Positions 14,000-22,200 of a DNA stretch of 28,147 nucleotides are shown piece by piece (the stretch's first letter is position 1; every line of letters begins with the position of its first letter). The notes beneath the pieces were generated by a model. It was not told the origin of the DNA, made no database searches, and saw nothing but the letters and a program-made list of their open reading frames with translations. The DNA is from JBNKFQ01 sp050289385 (GTDB taxonomy: Bacteria > Pseudomonadota > Gammaproteobacteria > Pseudomonadales > Porticoccaceae), in NCBI GenBank assembly GCA_050289385.1, contig JBNKFQ010000161.1, positions 1-28,147 on the forward strand, in the 5' to 3' direction. The position numbers and the translations under genes are program-made.

Positions 14000-14943
14000 C
14001 GTAATTTTGCGGCTATGGTGTCCATCAGCTGGCCGGCGATGTCGATACCGCTGCTCTGGGCTATTTCTCTCAGGCACGTAGGGCTGGTTACATTGATTTC
14101 GGTAAGATAGTCACCAATCACATCGAGTCCGACAAAGAGGAGACCCTTTTCCTTCAGTACAGGCCCAACCTGTTCGGCAATCCAGCGATCGCGGTCACTC
14201 AGGGGGCGCACTTCACCGCTGCCGCCTGCCGCCAGATTGCCGCGCAACTCTCCTCTTTGGGGAACACGCGCCAGACAAAATGGCACCGGTTCGCCATCCA
14301 CCATCAGGATCCGTTTGTCGCCGTTGGCAATTTCAGGGATAAAGCGTTGCGCCATAATTGTTTGCGTGCCGTGATGTGTCAGGGTTTCAATGATCACATT
14401 AAGGTTGGTGTCTTCGCCTGTCACCCTGAAAATGGCTTCTCCGCCCATACCGTCAAGGGGCTTGTAAATAGTGTCATTATGGTCGCGGTGGAAGGCCTTC
14501 AGTCTTTGCGGGTCGCTGCTCACTAGCAGCGGAGGTGTGCATTGCGGAAATTGGGTGGCAAATACCTTTTCGTTGCAATCCCGAAGGCTTTGGGGTTTGT
14601 TTACTGCCAGCACCCCTTCGCGCTCTGCCGCTTCCAGAATATAGGTGGCGTAAATATACTCGCTATTGAAAGGCGGGTCCTTGCGCATCAAGACAATATC
14701 AAGGTTGGTCAGAGGGCGTACGTCTGTCTCGCCGAGCCTGAACCAGTTGTCCTGATCGTCAAAAACCTCCAGCGATCGCATGCGCGCTGTTGCAGTACTG
14801 CCGGCCAGCGCAAGGTCACCCTGCTCCATATACCAGAGGTTCCAGCCGCGAGCTGCAGCCGCCAGTAACATGGCCAGCGAAGTGTCTTTATAGAATGTAA
14901 TGTCAGAGATGGGGTCCATGACCACACCGAGATTTATAGCCAT
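13996..14943 (-). CDS. gshB: Glutathione synthetase
   Basis: 315-residue ATP-grasp ligase that joins glycine to gamma-glutamylcysteine, the last step of glutathione synthesis in the cytoplasm. The N-terminus LGVVMDPISDITFYKDTSLAML is family-typical. VLMRKDPPFNSEYIYATYILE, YKPLDGMGGEAIFRV (nucleotide-binding loop) and EINVTSPTCLREI (metal and substrate binding near the C-terminus) complete the signature. The ATG at 14943 is preferred over the GTG at 14961 because MAINLGVVMDP matches homologues and an aggt lies 8-11 nt upstream. It is divergent from pilG and overlaps tonB by an ATGA. Confidence 0.96.
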   Translation of the reverse strand: MAINLGVVMDPISDITFYKDTSLAMLLAAAARGWNLWYMEQGDLALAGSTATARMRSLEVFDDQDNWFRLGETDVRPLTNLDIVLMRKDPPFNSEYIYATYILEAAEREGVLAVNKPQSLRDCNEKVFATQFPQCTPPLLVSSDPQRLKAFHRDHNDTIYKPLDGMGGEAIFRVTGEDTNLNVIIETLTHHGTQTIMAQRFIPEIANGDKRILMVDGEPVPFCLARVPQRGELRGNLAAGGSGEVRPLSDRDRWIAEQVGPVLKEKGLLFVGLDVIGDYLTEINVTSPTCLREIAQSSGIDIAGQLMDTIAAKLR

Positions 14944-15284
14944 AAGTGATACCTGAATCACGCTTTGCTTGCTGTAGAGTTCGTAATATTGTTTCCGATA
15001 CGAACAGCATGACCCTGTACGTTAAAGTTTATGTACAAACTTGGCAACTGGCGATTGAATACACTGTGACGCATGGTCCGGGCGCTGTGGCCTGAGTACG
15101 TGCTATGCATTCGCGGTGAGGATAGATTGCGTGAGTAAAGTATGTTAAAAGGATTGACCTTGAAAGGGCGTCTGATTGCCAGCCTGTATTCCGTTTCAGG
15201 CTGTGCTGGTTGTGCTGGCATCGGCCAAAATGCTCGACCAGATTCGAGTACAGTGCAACATAAAACAGATTGGTGACCATAGTT
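14944..15284. promoter_or_regulatory. Divergent gshB/pilG intergenic region
   Basis: 341 nt between two divergent operons. No gene is supported. It must hold promoters for both gshB and the Pil-Chp operon, but I could not assign convincing sigma-70 or sigma-54 boxes. One hairpin is visible: cagcctg (15180-15186) and caggctg (15197-15203) with a 10-nt loop, 82 nt before pilG and without a T-run. Confidence 0.45.
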
Positions 15285-15686
15285 ATGGAAGAACAAGCCA
15301 AAGGCCTGAAGGTGATGGTGATTGATGACAGCAACACCATCCGCAAAACGGCAGAAACCCTACTTTCCAAGACGGGTTGTGAAGTGATTACCGCAACCGA
15401 TGGTTTTGATTCGCTTGCCAAGATTGCCGATGTAAATCCCGATGTGATCTTTGTAGATATTATGATGCCGCGCCTGGACGGTTATCAGACTTGCGCACTG
15501 ATCAAAAATAACAGCAAATTTCGTCATACACCGGTGATTATGTTGTCCAGCAAGGACGGTCTGTTTGATAAAGCCAAGGGTCGCATTGTCGGTGCCGATG
15601 ATTACCTCACCAAGCCATTTAGCAAGAGTGAGCTGTTTGAGGCACTGGGGCGCTATTCTCCAGTGGAGTCAGGGTCGGCAGCGTGA
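15285..15686 (+). CDS. pilG: PilG, twitching-motility response regulator
   Basis: 133-residue single-domain CheY-like receiver of the Pil-Chp system. The acidic pocket is D14/D15 (VMVIDDS), the phospho-accepting residue is D58 (VIFVDIMMPRLDG), and the conserved lysine is in YLTKPF. The blocks GYQTCALIKNN and MLSSKDGLFDKAKGRIVGADDYL are nearly those of Pseudomonas PilG, which promotes pilus extension and cAMP signalling. The ATG at 15285 (MEEQAKGLKV) matches homologues; a TTG at 15270 also lies in frame but is less likely. First gene of the operon, followed by a 94-nt gap with tandem repeats and then pilH. Confidence 0.95.
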   Translation: MEEQAKGLKVMVIDDSNTIRKTAETLLSKTGCEVITATDGFDSLAKIADVNPDVIFVDIMMPRLDGYQTCALIKNNSKFRHTPVIMLSSKDGLFDKAKGRIVGADDYLTKPFSKSELFEALGRYSPVESGSAA

Positions 15687-15700
15687 TGAAAACAAAATGG

Positions 15701-15775
15701 AACGACGTAAAGTCTCAATGTAAGAAGTGTCAACGTAATAAGTACCAACGTAAGAAGTACCAGTGCGATGAGGGG
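15701..15775. repeat. 15-bp tandem repeat between pilG and pilH
   Basis: Three clear 15-nt units (15716-15730, 15731-15745, 15746-15760) follow the pattern caacgtaagaagtac. A degenerate unit is seen before (about 15701-15715) and another after (15761-15775), the last containing the pilH ribosome-binding site. The array occupies most of the 94-nt gap and no open frame of interest crosses it. Confidence 0.75.
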
Positions 15776-15780
15776 GACCA

Positions 15781-16143
15781 ATGGCCAAGGTATTGATTGT
15801 AGATGATTCTCCAACCGAAACTCATCAGTTAACCGCGATGCTGCAAAAAAGCGGTCATAGCGTACTGTCGGCTGAATCGGGTGAATCGGGAGTGAAACTG
15901 GCAACCAGCGAACAGCCGGATGTCGTGTTGATGGATATTGTGATGCCTGGCCTCAATGGTTTTCAGGCGACTCGTCAGCTCACTCGAGCCCAGGAAACCA
16001 GACATATCCCGGTGATTATTGTGACCACCAAAGATCAGGAAACGGATCGGGTCTGGGGCACGCGTCAGGGTGCCAGAGCATATTTGTCCAAGCCGGTTAC
16101 AGAAAAAACTCTGATGCAGGCTATTGCAGATGTGGTTACCTGA
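15781..16143 (+). CDS. pilH: PilH, twitching-motility response regulator
   Basis: 120-residue CheY-like receiver, the second regulator of the Pil-Chp pathway. It has D8/D9 (VLIVDDS), phospho-acceptor D52 (VVLMDIVMPGLNG) and a conserved lysine in YLSKPV. TTKDQETDRVWGTRQGA is typical of PilH. In Pseudomonas PilH counterbalances PilG, favouring retraction and acting as a phosphate sink. The ATG at 15781 follows a strong gaggggg. pilI starts 2 nt after its stop. Confidence 0.95.
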   Translation: MAKVLIVDDSPTETHQLTAMLQKSGHSVLSAESGESGVKLATSEQPDVVLMDIVMPGLNGFQATRQLTRAQETRHIPVIIVTTKDQETDRVWGTRQGARAYLSKPVTEKTLMQAIADVVT

Positions 16144-16145
16144 TC

Positions 16146-16685
16146 ATGGTGATGAGCGCTTCCTCGGCCTTTCAGACGCTGGCTGCACTCGACGGTTATT
16201 GTCGTCAGGGCGGTGCGCGAATGATTGTGCAAAAAGAGGCCGTGCCAACCGTGTCGGTGGTGTGCTTCTCGCTTGACGGTATTCGTTATGCCGTACCTTT
16301 TAGCGACATTGTGGAATTGCTTGAATTGCCGCCTTGCACTCGGCTGCCCCGGGTACAATCCTGGGTGCGGGGTGTATCAAATGTACGCGGGCGTTTACTG
16401 CCACTTATCGATCTCGCGGCTTTTATTGGCACCAGTCTGGCGACACCACCCAGGCAGCAACGTGTATTGGTAATGGATAAAAACGGTATTTTCGTTGGTC
16501 TTCAGGTCGATGAGGTTATCGGTATGCGTCACTTCTCGGTCGACACATTTACGGAAGATGCGGGATTAAAAGAGGGGCTTGCCCCTTATGTAGAAGGGGG
16601 CTATCGCGATGGTGATCGAGTTTGGGGGGTTTTTCGTCCCGAACTGCTGGTTGGTGATATGCGATTTTTGAGCGTGACCGCCTGA
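16146..16685 (+). CDS. pilI: PilI, CheW-like coupling protein
   Basis: 179-residue protein with one CheW domain (about residues 35-175), the adaptor that links the PilJ receptor array to the ChpA kinase. The visible CheW pattern is VVCFSLDGIRYAVPFSDIVELLELPPCTRLP, SWVRGVSNVRGRLLPLIDLAAF and GLQVDEVIGMRHFS. It starts 2 nt after the pilH stop. ATG at 16146 is used; ATGs or GTGs at the next codons (MVMS) are possible. A 121-nt gap with a terminator-like hairpin separates it from pilJ. Confidence 0.93.
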   Translation: MVMSASSAFQTLAALDGYCRQGGARMIVQKEAVPTVSVVCFSLDGIRYAVPFSDIVELLELPPCTRLPRVQSWVRGVSNVRGRLLPLIDLAAFIGTSLATPPRQQRVLVMDKNGIFVGLQVDEVIGMRHFSVDTFTEDAGLKEGLAPYVEGGYRDGDRVWGVFRPELLVGDMRFLSVTA

Positions 16686-16757
16686 TCGGCCCGAACCTCA
16701 ATGGGCCCGGGGCGCAGGTTGCGCATTTGTGTTTGAAATCAATGTAAATTTGAATAG

Positions 16758-16788
16758 CTGGCGCACTGCTTGATCGCCAGGGTTTTTT
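16758..16788 (+). terminator. Terminator-like hairpin between pilI and pilJ
   Basis: ctggcg (16758-16763) and cgccag (16775-16780) form a 6-bp GC-rich stem around an 11-nt loop, followed by gg and six Ts (16783-16788). It lies 18 nt before the pilJ ATG, and the pilJ Shine-Dalgarno (aaggaacggggt) follows at once. It could lower or time transcription of pilJ and chpA relative to pilGHI. Confidence 0.5.
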
Positions 16789-16806
16789 AAGGAACGGGGT
16801 ATAAAA

Positions 16807-19161
16807 ATGATTATCGGAGCCAAGAAGGCTAAAGCAAACGCACAACAAATTTTGCTCGGTACGGTGTTGTTGGCGGCGCTGGTATTTGTAGGCTGGAATA
16901 TATTTCAGATATTCAGTAATGCCGAGCGCGATCGTATCAATCGTGACATTGTGTCCGGTATGCGTGTGTTGTCATCGGAGCTAACGGCACTGGTACGGGA
17001 AACAACCTCCGGCAGTGAGGACGCATTTGACACCCTGGAGCAAAATGTCAGCAAAATGAACTCTGACTGGAAGGCGTTGCGGCGTGATCTCGGTGAGGAA
17101 ACGTCTGATAGCAGTCTCCAGAGCATGGACAAATCGTGGGATGTTGTCAGAGTTAATGCCGAAACTATTTTGCGCAACCGGGACACTATTCTGTATTTGC
17201 ACAAGGTTGCGGAAACCCTGCACCAAACGCTGCCGGAACTGCAGCAGGAACTGACTCAGGTCGTCGACGCCCTGATCGAGGGCCGTGCTCCTGGTGACCA
17301 GGTGGCCAAGGCACAGGAACAGGCTTGGCTGGCCGAGCGTATCGGGCGAAATATTGACAAAATGCTGGCAGGTGACAGTGATGCCGAGCAGGCCGCCGAC
17401 CAGTTCAACCGCGATGCCAACCTGTTTGGTCGAGTGTTAACCGGCATGAAGGATGGCGATCGTGTGTTGGGTATCACCAAGGTAAAAAACAGGGCTGCGC
17501 GTGAAAGCCTGGAAGTCATCTCGGAACGCTTTGAGTTTGTGAGCAGTGAGGTTCAGGCCATTTTTGATGCCACCCCCGCCCTGTTTGGCGCTCGCCAGGC
17601 AACGGACGCCATTCTTGATGAGTCTGGCGGCCTGCTCAATGAGATTACCGGTTTGACTGAAACCATCGATTCATTGCCGCAGCAACGTCAGTTAACCACT
17701 CAGACAGCACTGCTTGGCTCCGGTCTGATCATACTGATTCTGGTATTGATGGGGGTGATGTCATGGGCGCGTACTCGTAAAAGTTATCGGGAAACCAACG
17801 AAGCGAACAATCGAAACCAGGAAGCCATTTTGCGGCTACTCGATGAAATTGGTGGTTTGGCCGACGGTGATCTCACCTCCCACGCGACGGTGACCGAGGA
17901 CTTTACCGGCGCCATTGCGGACTCGATCAACTACGCCATCGACCAGCTGCGAATTCTGGTGTCGCGGATTGTGGATACCGCCGAAAACGTATCCACGGCG
18001 GCCAACGAAACCAGAGCCACTGCCCTGCAACTTTCCGAGGCCTCCGAACACCAGGCCGAGGAGATTGTCGGTGCGTCTGCGGCCATCAACCAGATGGCCG
18101 TTACCATTGATCAGGTATCTACCAACGCTTCCGAATCGGCAATTGTGGCAGAACGCTCGGTGTCAATTGCGAAAAAAGGCGGCGAAGTGGTGCGCGACAC
18201 TATTGACGGAATGGACACGATTCGCGAGCAGATTCAGGACACCTCAAAACGCATCAAGCGGCTGGGTGAAAGCTCCCAGGAAATCGGTGATATTGTGTCC
18301 CTGATTAATGAAATTGCCGACCAGACAAATATTCTGGCCCTGAATGCCGCCATTCAAGCGTCGATGGCGGGTGAAGCGGGTCGGGGTTTTGCGGTAGTTG
18401 CCGACGAAGTACAGGGTCTGGCCGAACGTTCTGCGTCTGCCACCAAACAGATTGCCTCGCTGGTTAAAACGATTCAGACCGATACCAATGAAGCGGTAAG
18501 CTCAATGGAGCAGACGACAACTCAGGTAGTTAACGGTGCCGACCTGGCCCACAATGCCGGTGTTGCTCTGGAAGAAATCGAGACAGTATCCGCAGACCTT
18601 GCCGAATTGATTCAGGATATCTCGTCTGCGGCGCGTGAACAGGCAAAAACTGCCAGCCATGTGTCTGGCACAATGAACGTGATACAGGAAATTTCTGCGC
18701 AAACCCTTGCAGGTACCACTGAAACAGCAAGAGCAATTGGTGAGTTTGCTGAAATGGCCGTTGATATGCGCGAGTCGGTATCCGGTTTCAAATTGCCTGA
18801 AGGGTCAGTTGTTGCCTGGCAAGAAGCAGAGCAACATCAAAGCGTGGCAGAGCCGGTAGAAGATTTGTCAGATTTCGATACAGACGAAACCAAACCACAG
18901 CAGAGCGTTGCACTCGATATGCCGCAGGCAGACAGTGAATTGTCGTTAAACGCAGATGATGCTCTGGATAGTGGTGCGGATGTTGATGAGCCGATTGCCG
19001 AGACCAATGGGGACCCTGACTCGCCTCTTGTCGACACCTTTGCCGACGAAACCCTGCCGGATATTTCGGATTCCGACCTGTTGATCAGCGGTGCCGATTT
19101 TGACAGCGATGAAGAGACTGAATTTGCAGTTGATCTGGAAGCAGACGAGCGTCGTTCCTGA
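16807..19161 (+). CDS. pilJ: PilJ, type IV pilus methyl-accepting chemoreceptor
   Basis: 784-residue membrane receptor. TM1 is at about 14-36 and a periplasmic sensor region of about 260 residues follows. TM2 is at about 300-321 (LLGSGLIILILVLMGVMSW), then comes a HAMP-like region (GGLADGDLTSHATVTEDFTG). The cytoplasmic signalling helix has its hairpin around 505-535 (DQTNILALNAAIQASMAGE, GRGFAVVADEV); the ASMAG variant of the MCP tip is characteristic of PilJ. It senses surface contact or pilin state and controls ChpA. The usual protein ends near residue 665. Here a strongly acidic tail of about 118 residues (Asp/Glu-rich, likely disordered, ending EADERRS) is added, which I do not know from PilJ of Pseudomonas (about 680 residues). 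No terminal NWETF-type CheR tether is present. A clear aaggaacggg lies before the ATG. Confidence 0.95.
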   Translation: MIIGAKKAKANAQQILLGTVLLAALVFVGWNIFQIFSNAERDRINRDIVSGMRVLSSELTALVRETTSGSEDAFDTLEQNVSKMNSDWKALRRDLGEETSDSSLQSMDKSWDVVRVNAETILRNRDTILYLHKVAETLHQTLPELQQELTQVVDALIEGRAPGDQVAKAQEQAWLAERIGRNIDKMLAGDSDAEQAADQFNRDANLFGRVLTGMKDGDRVLGITKVKNRAARESLEVISERFEFVSSEVQAIFDATPALFGARQATDAILDESGGLLNEITGLTETIDSLPQQRQLTTQTALLGSGLIILILVLMGVMSWARTRKSYRETNEANNRNQEAILRLLDEIGGLADGDLTSHATVTEDFTGAIADSINYAIDQLRILVSRIVDTAENVSTAANETRATALQLSEASEHQAEEIVGASAAINQMAVTIDQVSTNASESAIVAERSVSIAKKGGEVVRDTIDGMDTIREQIQDTSKRIKRLGESSQEIGDIVSLINEIADQTNILALNAAIQASMAGEAGRGFAVVADEVQGLAERSASATKQIASLVKTIQTDTNEAVSSMEQTTTQVVNGADLAHNAGVALEEIETVSADLAELIQDISSAAREQAKTASHVSGTMNVIQEISAQTLAGTTETARAIGEFAEMAVDMRESVSGFKLPEGSVVAWQEAEQHQSVAEPVEDLSDFDTDETKPQQSVALDMPQADSELSLNADDALDSGADVDEPIAETNGDPDSPLVDTFADETLPDISDSDLLISGADFDSDEETEFAVDLEADERRS

Positions 19162-19283
19162 GTTGTCGATGTTGGGTTGGTTCGGGAGTGGCCAGCCCAG
19201 ACGAAATAATAAACACAGAGCCTGATTCAGGAGTCTGTTGGTGCGTTCCCGCCAAAAGACTTTCGGGTGAGGAGAGGCAGTAA

Positions 19284-22200
19284 GTGACTATAGAAAACGG
19301 AAATCTGCGAGGCCTGGAATGGCTGGTGGACGAAATCGAAGTGTCCCTCAGGCAGGCCTTTGAAGCACTGGACGCGTATCTCAAGGATTCGTCAGACGAG
19401 CCGCAGATCCGTTTTTGCCAAAGTTATATTCACCAGGTTCACGGTACTCTCAAAATAGCCGAATGCCACGGTGCGTTGCTGTTGGCAGAAGAAATGGAAG
19501 AGCTGGTAGAGGCGCTGTTGCAAAATAGCGTGCCCAATGCTGCCGAGGCCAGCGAGGTGTTGGTCCAGGCCATTCTCAAATTGCCGACCCACATCCGTCA
19601 AATTGTCAGTACGGGCAAGGACCAGCCAGCGGCCCTGATTTCGTTGCTCAACGACTTGCGGGCTGTTCGTGGTAAATCCCTGTTGTCAGAGGGTCCGCTG
19701 TTTACTCCCGATATGAGCTCACTGTCTGATAGCGCCACCAGCGTTCGCAGCAGCCTGTTGCCAGACAACGAGGCCTTTGTGGAGCTCGTGAAAAAATTGC
19801 GCCAAATGTATCAAATGGCGTTACTGGGCCTTATACGCAACGCAGATCGTGACCAAAACCTGTCTTATATCGAAAAAGTTTTTACCCGCCTGTACGAATT
19901 GAGCAAGGGCACTGCCCAGAATCAGCTCTGGCGGATAGCTCTGGCTGTGCAGGAAGGTATCGCTCACCACAGTATCCAGCTGTCCTCGGCGGTAAAAAGT
20001 CTTTTGCGGGTGCTGGATCGTGAAATTCGGCGCTTGCAGCAGTATGGCGTTGCGTCGCTGCAGGGTGAAATACCGGTAGAGCTGTTAAAAAATCTGCTTT
20101 ACTACGTGGCTCACAGCAATGGCGAGACAGTGCGAATTCGTGAAGTCACCGAATCTTTCAGGCTTGAACGCGCATTGCCAACAGGTACGTTTTCCAGTAA
20201 TACGGCCCTCACACCGGAGCTGGAACCGGATACAGTCAAAGCTATTGCTGCGACATTGACGCAGGAGTTGGAGGCTGCCAAGGAGCTGGCAACGCGCTAC
20301 CAGCAGGAAGGTTGCCTGGAAGACAGTCTGGTTGACGAACTCAATAGTGTACTTGGGCGCATGGCAGACACATTGGCTTTTGTTGGCCAAACCGCCATGT
20401 CACAACCGCTGGTGGAAGTGAGGGGGCAAATACGTGCGGAAATCAGCAACCATGGCAAGCTGGATGAAAATTGCCTGAATTCGATTGCTGCGCAGCTGGT
20501 GGATACCGAGTCCCTGCTGGAGGGATGGACAAGCACGGGCAGTATCGAAAACCAGGGAGATCAGGCAAGTATAGAACTGGCAAGGGCACATGATTCACTG
20601 TTGCGTGAGACGCGCAACGGCCTTGAGAAAGTCAAGGAGTGCATTGTTGAGTATATTTCCTCGCAGTGGGACAACCACTTCCTGGAGCGCTCGCCACAAA
20701 TGCTACTGGAGATACGCGGCGCGCTCCTGATGATGTCGCTTGAACGAGCGGCGGCAGTGCTGGATGTGGCGCGCAGCTATATAGAAGACCAGTTGCTGAC
20801 GGCGGGTGCTATCCCTGATTGGGCCACCCTCGACCATCTGGCAGATGCCATCACCAGCATTGAATATTATCTTGAGGCACATGGTGAGAGCAGTGATGCC
20901 GAGTCCGGTGCCATTCTTGCCGCCGCAGAAAAAAGCGCCGGTGTGATACGGGGTGACGACACCAGCCAACCGGTAGACAGCAGCGATGACCTTGAGCTTC
21001 TCGACGGGCAGGAACATCTCACGACAGAAGATATTGATCTTTCTTCGCCGATAACAGAAGCCCCGCAAGAGACACTTGGCGAAGAGCAGGATCTGGCGGT
21101 TGATGCCGGCGCGGAACCGGCCCCCTCTTTTGAGGTTGATGACGAGCTGGTGGACGTATTTGTTGAAGAAGCCACCGATGTACTCGAAAACCTTGCCGGA
21201 TTAATGCCCGTATGGTTGGAGGATATTACCAGCAAGGATGTCCTGGTTGAGATTCGTCGCGGGTTTCATACCCTGAAAGGCAGTGGCCGTATGGTCGGTG
21301 CGGAGCGTATCGGTGAACTGGCATGGTCGGTCGAATACCTGTTGAACAGAAGTGTCGATGGCCTCACCGCGGTAACAGAGGATATTACCAGCCTGGTGGC
21401 AACTGCCTGTGACCAGGTTTCGGTTCTGCTTGAAAGTTTCAAAGCCAGGCAGGTTGAGCCCGATCCGGCGCGAGTAGACGAGTTGATTGCCCGGGCAGAG
21501 TTGTTGGCGAAAGGTGAAGAGGCGCCACCGGAATCCTCGCCTGAGGTATCGCTCGAAGAGCAAAACCCGGCCAGTGAAGACGTCGCTGAACCAGAGTTCA
21601 GTATCGAGCTGGATGTGGAAGAAGTCGATATTCTGCCATCGGTTGAACTTGCAACTGGTGTAGCGGAGGCCGGGCAGAGCATCGATACCGTGCGGGAGCA
21701 ACCTGATGAACTTGAGCCGGAATCCCGGTTCGCCAGTGAGCCCGAAGCGCAGCCAGCCGTATGTGACAGCGAGCCGAACAACGAACAGACTGATGAGCTT
21801 GAGGACAATTACCTGGCAGAGCTTCCGGAGGAAGACAGCCTCGAATCCGAGCCTCTGCCAGACGTATCGCTGCAAGAGCAATCCACCGCTGAACCGGAAA
21901 GCGCTGAAGACTCTGTTTTTGAAGACACTGTTTTTGAAGACACTGCCATTGAACACACGGGTTTCGCAAAAGAACCTGAATTCGACGCATCTGAACTCGA
22001 ACAACCGGAACTCGAACAAGCAGAATCTGAAGAGACTGTATTCGAAGAGCCGGGCGTTGAAAAAGACGACGACTTGCTGGAAATATTTACCGAGGAAGCC
22101 TGCTATCACCTTGAATCGATTGCCGATTTCCTTGCCGAGTGTGAACGTGAAGCGCCCATATACCCGCCGCCTACTTCTTCGATGCAGCGTGCTTTGCATA

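Noticed and set aside
15701..15775. CRISPR-like array
   Set aside because: The 15-nt units are directly adjacent without spacers and no cas genes are in the window.
21201..22199. Open frame of 332 codons opposite the acidic linkers of chpA
   Set aside because: Antisense of Glu-codon-rich DNA gives a Phe/Leu/Arg-rich translation; no start signal or motifs.
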